From contig OZ059897.1 of the NCBI GenBank assembly GCA_964057225.1, positions 4,402,001 through 4,466,000 on the forward strand: 64,000 nt of DNA, written 5' to 3'. Origin of the DNA: Auanema rhodensis (lineage: Eukaryota; Nematoda; Chromadorea; Rhabditida; Rhabditidae). A model generated the notes under the pieces. It was not told the DNA's origin. It worked only from the letters and a program-made list of their open reading frames with translations, and did not search any database. Both the position numbers and the translations under genes were made by a program. Shown one piece after another: positions 37,904 through 52,995 of the stretch (positions within the stretch are counted from its first letter, which is position 1; each line of letters begins with the position of its first letter).

Positions 37904-40711
37904 ATGATTTTTTCGTTGAAAAACATTGTCCATCGTATTCGTCTTGAAAAAAAGAATCTAAAAACATCTACTTTTTGTGAAATTATTCAGAAATTTTTCG
38001 GGAAAATTTTTGTCAAAATGTTTTTGGAAGCAATGTTGAGTGTACATGGGAACTCAACATACACTAATGCATTATTTTTCAAACGATCATAACTAATTTT
38101 TGTATGGAGCGTTTCTCAATGTAGTATAGTGCATTCGATGCGGATTTTTAAGCTGCGTTGATCTGTGTTATCAGATTTGCGCTAGCTTAAAAATGCACCG
38201 AGTAATCAACTGATATAGGTTCACACTTATATCCTCGATTTTCACCCTGAAGAATTAATTTTTTCGTTGAATAACATTGTCCATCGTCTTTGCCTTGAGA
38301 AAAGAAATCTAAAAACTCCTACTTTTTGTGAAATTATTTAGAAATTTTTCGGGAAAATTTTTGTCACAATGTTTTTGGAAGCAATGTTGAGTGTACATGG
38401 GAACTCAGCATACACTAATGCATTATTTTTCAAACGATCATAACTAATTTTTGTATAGAGCGTTTCTCAATGTAGTATAGTGCATTCGATGCGGATTTTT
38501 AAGCTGCGTCGATCTGTGTTATCAGATTTGAGTTAGCTTAAAAATGCACTGAGATATCAACTGATATATGTTCACACTTATATCCTCAATTTTCACCCTG
38601 AAGAAATGATTTTTTCGTTGAAAAACATTGTCCATCGTATTCGTCTTGAAAAAAAGAATCTAAAAACATCTACTTTTTGTGAAATTATTCAGAAATTTTT
38701 CGGGAAAATTTTTGTCAAAATGTTTTTGGAAGCAATGTTGAGTGTACATGGGAACTCAACATACACTAATGCATTATTTTTCAAACGATCATAACTAATT
38801 TTTGTATGGAGCGTTTCTCAATGTAGTATAGTGCATTCGATGCGGATTTTTAAGCTGCGTTGATCTGTGTTATCAGATTTGCGCTAGCTTAAAAATGCAC
38901 CGAGTAATCAACTGATATAGGTTCACACTTATATCCTCGATTTTCACCCTGAAGAATTAATTTTTTCGTTGAATAACATTGTCCATCGTCTTTGCCTTGA
39001 GAAAAGAAATCTAAAAACTCCTACTTTTTGTGAAATTATTTAGAAATTTTTCGGGAAAATTTTTGTCACAATGTTTTTGGAAGCAATGTTGAGTGTACAT
39101 GGGAACTCAGCATACACTAATGCATTATTTTTCAAACGATCATAACTAATTTTTGTATAGAGCGTTTCTCAATGTAGTATAGTGCATTCGATGCGGATTT
39201 TTAAGCTGCGTCGATCTGTGTTATCAGATTTGAGTTAGCTTAAAAATGCACTGAGATATCAACTGATATATGTTCACACTTATATCCTCAATTTTCACCC
39301 TGAAGAAATGATTTTTTCGTTGAAAAACATTGTCCATCGTATTCGTCTTGAAAAAAAGAATCTAAAAACATCTACTTTTTGTGAAATTATTCAGAAATTT
39401 TTCGGGAAAATTTTTGTCAAAATGTTTTTGGAAGCAATGTTGAGTGTACATGGGAACTCAACATACACTAATGCATTATTTTTCAAACGATCATAACTAA
39501 TTTTTGTATGGAGCGTTTCTCAATGTAGTATAGTGCATTCGATGCGGATTTTTAAGCTGCGTTGATCTGTGTTATCAGATTTGCGCTAGCTTAAAAATGC
39601 ACCGAGTAATCAACTGATATAGGTTCACACTTATATCCTCGATTTTCACCCTGAAGAATTAATTTTTTCGTTGAATAACATTGTCCATCGTCTTTGCCTT
39701 GAGAAAAGAAATCTAAAAACTCCTACTTTTTGTGAAATTATTTAGAAATTTTTCGGGAAAATTTTTGTCACAATGTTTTTGGAAGCAATGTTGAGTGTAC
39801 ATGGGAACTCAGCATACACTAATGCATTATTTTTCAAACGATCATAACTAATTTTTGTATAGAGCGTTTCTCAATGTAGTATAGTGCATTCGATGCGGAT
39901 TTTTAAGCTGCGTCGATCTGTGTTATCAGATTTGAGTTAGCTTAAAAATGCACTGAGATATCAACTGATATATGTTCACACTTATATCCTCAATTTTCAC
40001 CCTGAAGAAATGATTTTTTCGTTGAAAAACATTGTCCATCGTATTCGTCTTGAAAAAAAGAATCTAAAAACATCTACTTTTTGTGAAATTATTCAGAAAT
40101 TTTTCGGGAAAATTTTTGTCAAAATGTTTTTGGAAGCAATGTTGAGTGTACATGGGAACTCAACATACACTAATGCATTATTTTTCAAACGATCATAACT
40201 AATTTTTGTATGGAGCGTTTCTCAATGTAGTATAGTGCATTCGATGCGGATTTTTAAGCTGCGTTGATCTGTGTTATCAGATTTGCGCTAGCTTAAAAAT
40301 GCACCGAGTAATCAACTGATATAGGTTCACACTTATATCCTCGATTTTCACCCTGAAGAATTAATTTTTTCGTTGAATAACATTGTCCATCGTCTTTGCC
40401 TTGAGAAAAGAAATCTAAAAACTCCTACTTTTTGTGAAATTATTTAGAAATTTTTCGGGAAAATTTTTGTCACAATGTTTTTGGAAGCAATGTTGAGTGT
40501 ACATGGGAACTCAGCATACACTAATGCATTATTTTTCAAACGATCATAACTAATTTTTGTATAGAGCGTTTCTCAATGTAGTATAGTGCATTCGATGCGG
40601 ATTTTTAAGCTGCGTCGATCTGTGTTATCAGATTTGAGTTAGCTTGAAAATGCACCGAGATATCAACTGATATATGTTCACACTTATATCCTCGATTTTC
40701 ACCCTGAAGAA
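37904..40711 (+). repeat. Dimeric higher-order repeat A-B, period 702 bp, four copies
   Basis: Type A monomers start at 37904, 38606, 39308 and 40010, each followed by B at 38255, 38957, 39659 and 40361. The B tails share cactgagatatc and cctcaatt near 38549, 39251 and 39953, marking recent duplication of the dimer; the last B has the cttgaaaatg tail instead. The zone 36149-37903 just upstream holds A-B followed by A-B-C with a gagttgcg variant. Confidence 0.88.
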
Positions 40712-41413
40712 ATGATTTTTTCGTTGAAAAACATTGTCCATCGTATTCGTCTTAAAAAAAGGAATCTAAAAACATCTACTTTTTGTGAAATTATTTAGAA
40801 ATTTTTCGGGAAAATTTTTGTCACAATGTTTTTGGAAGCAATGTTGAGTGTACATGGGAACTCAGCATACACTAATGCATTATTTTTCAAACGATCATAA
40901 CTAATTTTTGTATAGAGCGTTTCTCAATGTAGTATAGTGCATTCGATGCGGATTTTTAAGCTGCGTCGATCTGTGTTATCAGATTTGAGTTAGCTTGAAA
41001 ATGCACCGAGATATCAACTGATATATGTTCACACTTATATCCTCGATTTTCACCCTGAAGAAATGATTTTTTCGTTGAAAAACATTGTCCATCGTATTCG
41101 TCTTAAAAAAAGGAATCTAAAAACATCTACTTTTTGTGAAATTATTTAGAAATTTTTCGGGAAAATTTTTGTCACAATGTTTTTGGAAGCAATGTTGAGT
41201 GTACATGGGAACTCAGCATACACTAATGCATTATTTTTCAAACGATCATAACTAATTTTTGTATAGAGCGTTTCTCAATGTAGTATAGTGCATTCGATGC
41301 GGATTTTTAAGCTGCGTCGATCTGTGTTATCAGATTTGAGTTAGCTTAAAAATGCACCGAGATATCAACTGATATATGTTCACACTTATATCCTTGATTT
41401 TCACCCTGAAGAA
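40712..41413 (+). repeat. Tandem twin type C monomers
   Basis: Monomers 40712-41062 and 41063-41413 both carry cttaaaaaaaagg in place of cttgaaaaaagg, a change I see nowhere else in the window. They are otherwise nearly the same type, although the second has cttaaaaatg rather than cttgaaaatg in its tail. A single-monomer duplication is the simplest reading. Confidence 0.8.
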
Positions 41414-41764
41414 ATGATTTTTTCGTTGAAAAACATTGTCCATCGTATTCGTCTTGAGAAAAAGAATCTAAAAACATCTACTTTTTGTGAAATTATTCAG
41501 AAATTTTTCGGGAAAATTTTTGTCAAAATGTTTTTGGAAGCAATGTTGAGTGTACATGGGAACTCAGCATACACTAATGCATTATTTTTCAAACGATCAT
41601 AACTAATTTTTGTATAGAGCGTTTCTCAATGTAGTATAGTGCATTCGATGCGGATTTTTAAGCTGCGTCGATCTGTGTTATCAGATTTGAGTTAGCTTAA
41701 AAATGCACTGAGATATCAACTGATATATGTTCACACTTATATCCTCAATTTTCACCCTGAAGAA

Positions 41765-43870
41765 ATGATTTTTTCGTTGAAAAACATTGTCCATCGTATT
41801 CGTCTTGAAAAAAAAAATCTAAAAACATCTACTTTTTGTGAAATTATTCAGAAATTTTTCGGGAAAATTTTTGTCACAATGTTTTTGGAAGCAATGTTGA
41901 GTGTACATGGGAACTCAACATACATTAATGCATTATTTTTCAAACGATCATAACTAATTTTTGTATGGAGCGTTTCTCAATGTAGTATAGTGCATTCGAT
42001 GCGGATTTTTAAGCTGCGTTGATCTGTGTTATCAGATTTGCGCTAGCTTAAAAATGCACCGAGTAATCAACTGATATAGGTTCCCACTTATATCCTCGAT
42101 TTTCACCCTGAAGAATTAATTTTTTCGTTGAATAACATTGTCCATCGTCTTTGCCTTGAGAAAAGAAATCTAAAAACTCCTACTTTTTGTGAAATTATTT
42201 AGAAATTTTTCGGGAAAATTTTTGTCACAATGTTTTTGGAAGCAATGTTGAGTGTACATGGGAACTCAGCATACACTAATGCATTATTTTTCAAACGATC
42301 ATAACTAATTTTTGTATAGAGCGTTTCTCAATGTAGTATAGTGCATTCGATGCGGATTTTTAAGCTGCGTCGATCTGTGTTATCAGATTTGAGTTAGCTT
42401 AAAAATGCACTGAGATATCAACTGATATATGTTCACACTTATATCCTCAATTTTCACCCTGAAGAAATGATTTTTTCGTTGAAAAACATTGTCCATCGTA
42501 TTCGTCTTGAAAAAAAGAATCTAAAAACATCTACTTTTTGTGAAATTATTCAGAAATTTTTCGGGAAAATTTTTGTCAAAATGTTTTTGGAAGCAATGTT
42601 GAGTGTACATGGGAACTCAACATACACTAATGCATTATTTTTCAAACGATCATAACTAATTTTTGTATGGAGCGTTTCTCAATGTAGTATAGTGCATTCG
42701 ATGCGGATTTTTAAGCTGCGTTGATCTGTGTTATCAGATTTGCGCTAGCTTAAAAATGCACCGAGTAATCAACTGATATAGGTTCACACTTATATCCTCG
42801 ATTTTCACCCTGAAGAATTAATTTTTTCGTTGAATAACATTGTCCATCGTCTTTGCCTTGAGAAAAGAAATCTAAAAACTCCTACTTTTTGTGAAATTAT
42901 TTAGAAATTTTTCGGGAAAATTTTTGTCACAATGTTTTTGGAAGCAATGTTGAGTGTACATGGGAACTCAGCATACACTAATGCATTATTTTTCAAACGA
43001 TCATAACTAATTTTTGTATAGAGCGTTTCTCAATGTAGTATAGTGCATTCGATGCGGATTTTTAAGCTGCGTCGATCTGTGTTATCAGATTTGAGTTAGC
43101 TTAAAAATGCACTGAGATATCAACTGATATATGTTCACACTTATATCCTCAATTTTCACCCTGAAGAAATGATTTTTTCGTTGAAAAACATTGTCCATCG
43201 TATTCGTCTTGAAAAAAAGAATCTAAAAACATCTACTTTTTGTGAAATTATTCAGAAATTTTTCGGGAAAATTTTTGTCAAAATGTTTTTGGAAGCAATG
43301 TTGAGTGTACATGGGAACTCAACATACACTAATGCATTATTTTTCAAACGATCATAACTAATTTTTGTATGGAGCGTTTCTCAATGTAGTATAGTGCATT
43401 CGATGCGGATTTTTAAGCTGCGTTGATCTGTGTTATCAGATTTGCGCTAGCTTAAAAATGCACCGAGTAATCAACTGATATAGGTTCACACTTATATCCT
43501 CGATTTTCACCCTGAAGAATTAATTTTTTCGTTGAATAACATTGTCCATCGTCTTTGCCTTGAGAAAAGAAATCTAAAAACTCCTACTTTTTGTGAAATT
43601 ATTTAGAAATTTTTCGGGAAAATTTTTGTCACAATGTTTTTGGAAGCAATGTTGAGTGTACATGGGAACTCAGCATACACTAATGCATTATTTTTCAAAC
43701 GATCATAACTAATTTTTGTATAGAGCGTTTCTCAATGTAGTATAGTGCATTCGATGCGGATTTTTAAGCTGCGTCGATCTGTGTTATCAGATTTGAGTTA
43801 GCTTGAAAATGCACCGAGATATCAACTGATATATGTTCACACTTATATCCTCGATTTTCACCCTGAAGAA
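41765..43870 (+). repeat. Second dimeric A-B zone, period 702 bp
   Basis: Type A monomers at 41765, 42467 and 43169 each precede a B monomer (42116, 42818, 43520). The cactgag/cctcaatt tail pair occurs near 41708, 42410 and 43112, as in the dimer zone at 37904-40711, so the two zones share an origin. The 41765 monomer has C113 and two private changes (aaaaaaaatc, acattaatg); 42116 has ttcccac for ttcacac. Confidence 0.82.
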
Positions 43871-46800
43871 ATGATTTTTTCGTTGAAAAACATTGTCCAT
43901 CGTATTCGTCTTGAAAAAAGGAATCTAAAAACATCTACTTTTTGTGAAATTATTTAGAAATTTTTCGGGAAAATTTTTGTCACAATGTTTTTGGAAGCAA
44001 TGTTGAGTGTACATGGGAACTCAGCATACACTAATGCATTATTTTTCAAACGATCATAACTAATTTTTGTATAGAGCGTTTCTCAATGTAGTATAGTGCA
44101 TTCGATGCGGATTTTTAAGCTGCGTTGATCTGTGTTATCAGATTTGCGCTAGCTTAAAAATGCACCGAGTAATCAACTGATATAGGTTCACACTTATATC
44201 CTCGATTTTCACCCTGAAGAATTAATTTTTTCGTTGAATAACATTGTCCATCGTCTTTGCCTTGAGAAAAGAAATCTAAAAACTCCTACTTTTTGTGAAA
44301 TTATTTAGAAATTTTTCGGGAAAATTTTTGTCACAATGTTTTTGGAAGCAATGTTGAGTGTACATGGGAACTCAGCATACACTAATGCATTATTTTTCAA
44401 ACGATCATAACTAATTTTTGTATAGAGCGTTTCTCAATGTAGTATAGTGCATTCGATGCGGATTTTTAAGCTGCGTCGATCTGTGTTATCAGATTTGAGT
44501 TAGCTTGAAAATGCACCGAGATATCAACTGATATATGTTCACACTTATATCCTCGATTTTCACCCTGAAGAAATGATTTTTTCGTTGAAAAACATTGTCC
44601 ATCGTATTCGTCTTGAAAAAAGGAATCTAAAAACATCTACTTTTTGTGAAATTATTTAGAAATTTTTCGGGAAAATTTTTGTCACAATGTTTTTGGAAGC
44701 AATGTTGAGTGTACATGGGAACTCAGCATACACTAATGCATTATTTTTCAAACGATCATAACTAATTTTTGTATAGAGCGTTTCTCAATGTAGTATAGTG
44801 CATTCGATGCGGATTTTTAAGCTGCGTCGATCTGTGTTATCAGATTTGAGTTAGCTTAAAAATGCACCGAGATATCAACTGATATATGTTCACACTTATA
44901 TCCTCGATTTTCACCCTGAAGAAATGATTTTTTCGTTGAAAAACATTGTCCATCGTATTCGTCTTGAAAAAAAGAATCTAAAAACATCTACTTTTTGTGA
45001 AATTATTCAGAAATTTTTCGGGAAAATTTTTGTCAAAATGTTTTTGGAAGCAATGTTGAGTGTACATGGGAACTCAACATACACTAATGCATTATTTTTC
45101 AAACGATCATAACTAATTTTTGTATGGAGCGTTTCTCAATGTAGTATAGTGCATTCGATGCGGATTTTTGAGCTGCGTTGATCTGTGTTATCAGATTTGC
45201 GCTAGCTTAAAAATGCACCGAGTAATCAACTGATATAGGTTCACACTTATATCCTCGATTTTCACCCTGAAGAATTAATTTTTTCGTTGAATAACATTGT
45301 CCATCGTCTTTGCCTTGAGAAAAGAAATCTAAAAACTCCTACTTTTTGTGAAATTATTTAGAAATTTTTCGGGAAAATTTTTGTCACAATGTTTTTGGAA
45401 GCAATGTTGAGTGTACATGGGAACTCAGCATACACTAATGCATTATTTTTCAAACGATCATAACTAATTTTTGTATAGAGCGTTTCTCAATGTAGTATAG
45501 TGCATTCGATGCGGATTTTTGAGTTGCGTTGATCTGTGTTATCAGATTTGCGCTAGCTTAAAAATGCACCGAGTAATCAACTGATATAGGTTCACACTTA
45601 TATCCTCGATTTTCACCCTGAAGAATTAATTTTTTCGTTGAATAACATTGTCCATCGTCTTTGCCTTGAGAAAAGAAATCTAAAAACTCCTACTTTTTGT
45701 GAAATTATTTAGAAATTTTTCGGGAAAATTTTTGTCACAATGTTTTTGGAAGCAATGTTGAGTGTACATGGGAACTCAGCATACACTAATGCATTATTTT
45801 TCAAACGATCATAACTAATTTTTGTATAGAGCGTTTCTCAATGTAGTATAGTGCATTCGATGCGGACTTTTAAGCTGCGTCGATCTGTGTTATCAGATTT
45901 GAGTTAGCTTGAAAATGCACCGAGATATCAACTGATATATGTTCACACTTATATCCTCGATTTTCACCCTGAAGAAATGATTTTTTCGTTGAAAAACATT
46001 GTCCATCGTATTCGTCTTGAAAAAAGGAATCTAAAAACATCTACTTTTTGTGAAATTATTTAGAAATTTTTCGGGAAAATTTTTGTCACAATGTTTTTGG
46101 AAGCAATGTTGAGTGTACATGGGAACTCAGCATACACTAATGCATTATTTTTCAAACGATCATAACTAATTTTTGTATAGAGCGTTTCTCAATGTAGTAT
46201 AGTGCATTCGATGCGGATTTTTAAGCTGCGTCGATCTGTGTTATCAGATTTGAGTTAGCTTAAAAATGCACCGAGATATCAACTGATATATGTTCACACT
46301 TATATCCTCGATTTTCACCCTGAAGAAATGATTTTTTCGTTGAAAAACATTGTCCATCGTATTCGTCTTGAAAAAAAGAATCTAAAAACATCTACTTTTT
46401 GTGAAATTATTCAGAAATTTTTCGGGAAAATTTTTGTCAAAATGTTTTTGGAAGCAATGTTGAGTGTACATGGGAACTCAACATACACTAATGCATTATT
46501 TTTCAAACGATCATAACTAATTTTTGTATAGAGCGTTTCTCAATGTAGTATAGTGCATTCGATGCGGATTTTTGAGTTGCGTTGATCTGTGTTATCAGAT
46601 TTGCGCTAGCTTAAAAATGCACCGAGTAATCAACTGATATAGGTTCACACTTATATCCTCGATTTTCACCCTGAAGAATTAATTTTTTCGTTGAATAACA
46701 TTGTCCATCGTCTTTGCCTTGAGAAAAGAAATCTAAAAACTCCTACTTTTTGTGAAATTATTTAGAAATTTTTCGGGAAAATTTTTGTCACAATGTTTTT

Positions 46801-49800
46801 GGAAGCAATGTTGAGTGTACATGGGAACTCAGCATACACTAATGCATTATTTTTCAAACGATCATAACTAATTTTTGTATAGAGCGTTTCTCAATGTAGT
46901 ATAGTGCATTCGATGCGGATTTTTAAGCTGCGTCGATCTGTGTTATCAGATTTGAGTTAGCTTGAAAATGCACCGAGATATCAACTGATATATGTTCACA
47001 CTTATATCCTCGATTTTCACCCTGAAGAAATGATTTTTTCGTTGAAAAACATTGTCCATCGTATTCGTCTTGAAAAAAGGAATCTAAAAACATCTACTTT
47101 TTGTGAAATTATTTAGAAATTTTTCGGGAAAATTTTTGTCACAATGTTTTTGGAAGCAATGTTGAGTGTACATGGGAACTCAGCATACACTAATGCATTA
47201 TTTTTCAAACGATCATAACTAATTTTTGTATAGAGCGTTTCTCAATGTAGTATAGTGCATTCGATGCGGATTTTTAAGCTGCGTCGATCTGTGTTATCAG
47301 ATTTGAGTTAGCTTAAAAATGCACCGAGATATCAACTGATATATGTTCACACTTATATCCTCGATTTTCACCCTGAAGAAATGATTTTTTCGTTGAAAAA
47401 CATTGTCCATCGTATTCGTCTTGAAAAAAAGAATCTAAAAACATCTACTTTTTGTGAAATTATTCAGAAATTTTTCGGGAAAATTTTTGTCAAAATGTTT
47501 TTGGAAGCAATGTTGAGTGTACATGGGAACTCAACATACACTAATGCATTATTTTTCAAACGATCATAACTAATTTTTGTATGGAGCGTTTCTCAATGTA
47601 GTATAGTGCATTCGATGCGGATTTTTGAGCTGCGTTGATCTGTGTTATCAGATTTGCGCTAGCTTAAAAATGCACCGAGTAATCAACTGATATAGGTTCA
47701 CACTTATATCCTCGATTTTCACCCTGAAGAATTAATTTTTTCGTTGAATAACATTGTCCATCGTCTTTGCCTTGAGAAAAGAAATCTAAAAACTCCTACT
47801 TTTTGTGAAATTATTTAGAAATTTTTCGGGAAAATTTTTGTCACAATGTTTTTGGAAGCAATGTTGAGTGTACATGGGAACTCAGCATACACTAATGCAT
47901 TATTTTTCAAACGATCATAACTAATTTTTGTATAGAGCGTTTCTCAATGTAGTATAGTGCATTCGATGCGGATTTTTGAGTTGCGTTGATCTGTGTTATC
48001 AGATTTGCGCTAGCTTAAAAATGCACCGAGTAATCAACTGATATATGTTCACACTTATATCCTCGATTTTCACCCTGAAGAAATGATTTTTTCGTTGAAA
48101 AACATTGTCCATCGTATTCGTCTTGAAAAAAGGAATCTAAAAACATCTACTTTTTGTGAAATTATTTAGAAATTTTTCGGGAAAATTTTTGTCACAATGT
48201 TTTTGGAAGCAATGTTGAGTGTACATGGGAACTCAGCATACACTAATGCATTATTTTTCAAACGATCATAACTAATTTTTGTATAGAGCGTTTCTCAATG
48301 TAGTATAGTGCATTCGATGCGGATTTTTAAGCTGCGTCGATCTGTGTTATCAGATTTGAGTTAGCTTAAAAATGCACCGAGATATCAACTGATATATGTT
48401 CACACTTATATCCTCGATTTTCACCCTGAAGAAATGATTTTTTCGTTGAAAAACATTGTCCATCGTATTCGTCTTGAAAAAAAGAATCTAAAAACATCTA
48501 CTTTTTGTGAAATTATTCAGAAATTTTTCGGGAAAATTTTTGTCAAAATGTTTTTGGAAGCAATGTTGAGTGTACATGGGAACTCAACATACACTAATGC
48601 ATTATTTTTCAAACGATCATAACTAATTTTTGTATGGAGCGTTTCTCAATGTAGTATAGTGCATTCGATGCGGATTTTTAAGCTGCGTTGATCTGTGTTA
48701 TCAGATTTGCGCTAGCTTAAAAATGCACCGAGTAATCAACTGATATAGGTTCACACTTATATCCTCGATTTTCACCCTGAAGAATTAATTTTTTCGTTGA
48801 ATAACATTGTCCATCGTCTTTGCCTTGAGAAAAGAAATCTAAAAACTCCTACTTTTTGTGAAATTATTTAGAAATTTTTCGGGAAAATTTTTGTCACAAT
48901 GTTTTTGGAAGCAATGTTGAGTGTACATGGGAACTCAGCATACACTAATGCATTATTTTTCAAACGATCATAACTAATTTTTGTATAGAGCGTTTCTCAA
49001 TGTAGTATAGTGCATTCGATGCGGATTTTTAAGCTGCGTCGATCTGTGTTATCAGATTTGAGTTAGCTTAAAAATGCACCGAGATATCAACTGATGTATG
49101 TTCACACTTATATCCTCGATTTTCACCCTGAAGAAATGATTTTTTCGTTGAAAAACATTGTCCATCGTATTCGTCTTGAAAAAAGGAATCTAAAAACATC
49201 TACTTTTTGTGAAATTATTTAGAAATTTTTCGGGAAAATTTTTGTCAAAATGTTTTTGGAAGCAATGTTGAGTGTACATGGGAACTCAACATACACTAAT
49301 GCATTATTTTTCATACGATCATAACTAATTTTTGTATAAAGCGTTTCTCAATGTAGTATAGTGCATTCGATGCGGATTTTTAAGCTGCGTCGATCTGTGT
49401 TATCAGATTTGAGTTAGCTTAAAAATGCACCGAGATATCAACTGATATATGTTCACACTTATATCCTCGATTTTCACCCTGAAGAAATGATTTTTTCGTT
49501 GAAAAACATTGTCCATCGTATTCGTCTTGAAAAAAGGAATCTAAAAACATCTACTTTTTGTGAAATTATTTAGAAATTTTTCGGGAAAATTTTTGTCAAA
49601 ATGTTTTTGGAAGCAATGTTGAGTGTACATGGGAACTCAACATACACTAATGCATTATTTTTCATACGATCATAACTAATTTTTGTATAAAGCGTTTCTC
49701 AATGTAGTATAGTGCATTCGATGCGGATTTTTAAGCTGCGTTGATCTGTGTTATCAGATTTGCGCTAGCTTAAAAATGCACCGAGTAATCAACTGATATA

Positions 49801-52800
49801 GGTTCACACTTATATCCTCGATTTTCACCCTGAAGAATTAATTTTTTCGTTGAATAACATTGTCCATCGTCTTTGCCTTGAGAAAAGAAATCTAAAAACT
49901 CCTACTTTTTGTGAAATTATTTAGAAATTTTTCGGGAAAATTTTTGTCACAATGTTTTTGGAAGCAATGTTGAGTGTACATGGGAACTCAGCATACACTA
50001 ATGCATTATTTTTCAAACGATCATAACTAATTTTTGTATAGAGCGTTTCTCAATGTAGTATAGTGCATTCGATGCGGATTTTTAAGCTGCGTCGATCTGT
50101 GTTATCAGATTTGAGTTAGCTTGAAAATGCACCGAGATATCAACTGATATATGTTCACACTTATATCCTCGATTTTCACCCTGAAGAAATGATTTTTTCG
50201 TTGAAAAACATTGTCCATCGTATTCGTCTTGAAAAAAGGAATCTAAAAACATCTACTTTTTGTGAAATTCTTTAGAAATTTTTCGGGAAAATTTTTGTCA
50301 AAATGTTTTTGGAAGCAATGTTGAGTGTACATGGGAACTCAGCATACACTAATGCATTATTTTTCAAACGATCATAACTAATTTTTGTATAGAGCGTTTC
50401 TCAATGTAGTATAGTGCATTCGATGCGGATTTTTAAGCTGCGTCGATCTGTGTTATCAGATTTGAGTTAGCTTAAAAATGCACCGAGATATCAACTGATA
50501 TATGTTCACACTTATATCCTCGATTTTCACCCTGAAGAAATGATTTTTTCGTTGAAAAACATTGTCCATCGTATTCGTCTTGAAAAAAAGAATCTAAAAA
50601 CATCTACTTTTTGTGAAATTATTCAGAAATTTTTCGGGAAAATTTTTGTCAAAATGTTTTTGGAAGCAATGTTGAGTGTACATGGGAACTCAACATACAC
50701 TAATGCATTATTTTTCAAACGATCATAACTAATTTTTGTATGGAGCGTTATCAATGTAGTATAGTGCATTCGATGCGGATTTTTGAGCTGCGTTGATCTG
50801 TGTTATCAGATTTGCGCTAGCTTAAAAATGCACCGAGTAATCAACTGATATAGGTTCACACTTATATCCTCGATTTTCACCCTGAAGAATTAATTTTTTC
50901 GTTGAATAACATTGTCCATCGTCTTTGCCTTGAGAAAAGTAATCTAAAAACTCCTACTTTTTGTGAAATTATTTAGAAATTTTTCGGGAAAATTTTTGTC
51001 ACAATGTTTTTGGAAGCAATGTTGAGTGTACATGGGAACTCAGCATACACTAATGCATTATTTTTCAAACGATCATAACTAATTTTTGTATAGAGCGTTT
51101 CTCAATGTAGTATAGTGCATTCGATGCGGATTTTTGAGTTGCGTTGATCTGTGTTATCAGATTTGCGCTAGCTTAAAAATGCACCGAGTAATCAACTGAT
51201 ATAGGTTCACACTTATATCCTCGATTTTCACCCTGAAGAATTAATTTTTTCGTTGAATAACATTGTCCATCGTATTCGTCTTGAAAAAAAGAATCTAAAA
51301 ACATCTACTTTTTGTGAAATTATTCAGAAATTTTTCGGGAAAATTTTTGTCAAAATGTTTTTGGAAGCAATGTTGAGTGTACATGGGAACTCAACATACA
51401 CTAATGCATTATTTTTCAAACGATCATAACTAATTTTTGTATGGAGCGTTTTTCAATGTAGTATAGTGCATTCGATGCGGATTTTTAAGCTGCGTTGATC
51501 TGTGTTATCAGATTTGCGCTAGCTTAAAAATGCACCGAGTAATCAACTGATATAGGTTCACACTTATATCCTCGATTTTCACCCTGAAGAATTAATTTTT
51601 TCGTTGAATAACATTGTCCATCGTCTTTGCCTTGAGAAAAGAAATCTAAAAACTCCTACTTTTTGTGAAATTATTTAGAAATTTTTCGGGAAAATTTTTG
51701 TCACAATGTTTTTGGAAGCAATGTTGAGTGTACATGGGAACTCAGCATACACTAATGCATTATTTTTCAAACGATCATAACTAATTTTTGTATAGAGCGT
51801 TTCTCAATGTAGTATAGTGCATTCGATGCGGATTTTTAAGCTGCGTCGATCTGTGTTATCAGATTTGAGTTAGCTTGAAAATGCACCGAGATATCAACTG
51901 ATATATGTTCACACTTATATCCTCGATTTTCACCCTGAAGAAATGATTTTTTCGTTGAAAAACATTGTCCATCGTATTCGTCTTGAAAAAAGGAATCTAA
52001 AAACATCTACTTTTTGTGAAATTATTTAGAAATTTTTCGGGAAAATTTTTGTCAAAATGTTTTTGGAAGCAATGTTGAGTGTACATGGGAACTCAACATA
52101 CACTAATGCATTATTTTTCAAACGATCATAACTAATTTTTGTATGGAGCGTTTCTCAATGTAGTATAGTGCATTCGATGCGGATTTTTGAGCTGCGTTGA
52201 TCTGTGTTATCAGATTTGCGCTAGCTTAAAAATGCACCGAGTAATCAACTGATATAGGTTCACACTTATATCCTCGATTTTCACCCTGAAGAATTAATTT
52301 TTTCGTTGAATAACATTGTCCATCGTCTTTGCCTTGAGAAAATAAATCTAAAAACTCCTACTTTTTGTGAAATTATTTAGAAATTTTTCGGGAAAATTTT
52401 TGTCACAATGTTTTTGGAAGCAATGTTGAGTGTACATGGGAACTCAGCATACACTAATGCATTATTTTTCAAACGATCATAACTAATTTTTGTATAGAGC
52501 GTTTCTCAATGTAGTATAGTGCATTCGATGCGGATTTTTGAGTTGCGTTGATCTGTGTTATCAGATTTGCGCTAGCTTAAAAATGCACCGAGTAATCAAC
52601 TGATATATGTTCACACTTATATCCTCGATTTTCACCCTGAAGAAATGATTTTTTCGTTGAAAAACATTGTCCATCGTATTCGTCTTGAAAAAAGGAATTT
52701 AAAAACATCTACTTTTTGTGAAATTATTTAGAAATTTTTCGGGAAAATTTTTGTCACAATGTTTTTGGAAGCAATGTTGAGTGTACATGGGAACTCAGCA

Positions 52801-52995
52801 TACACTAATGCATTATTTTTCAAACGATCATAACTAATTTTTGTATAGAGCGTTTCTCAATGTAGTATAGTGCATTCGATGCGGATTTTTAAGCTGCGTC
52901 GATCTGTGTTATCAGATTTGAGTTAGCTTAAAAATGCACCGAGATATCAACTGATATATGTTCACACTTATATCCTCGATTTTCACCCTGAAGAA
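43871..52995 (+). repeat. Mixed zone with units of three to five monomers
   Basis: Neighbouring B-C pairs 43520-44221 and 44222-44923 are 702 bp apart. Units starting with A follow at 44924 (A-B-B-C), 46328 (A-B-C), 47381 (A-B-C), 48434 (A-B-C-C-B-C) and 50540. Several B monomers carry gagttgcg. Monomers 49136 and 49487 share catacgatc and gtataaagcg. A hybrid with TTA head, T18 and attcgtc body starts at 51241. No period holds over the whole stretch. Confidence 0.75.
50748..50750 (+). other. Single-base deletion in a monomer
   Basis: The usual gcgtttctcaatg reads gcgttatcaatg here, one base shorter with one substitution. The register before it (21056 to 50540 = 84 x 351) and after it (50540 to 61771 = 32 x 351 minus 1) shows that this is the only net length change in the block. 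Confidence 0.9.

Noticed and set aside
49091-49100. Hammerhead ribozyme, as found in some insect and schistosome satellites
   Set aside because: I looked for the CTGATGA core followed by GAAA. The closest word is CTGATGT at 49091 and 62428; the usual state is CTGATAT. No three-stem core is present.
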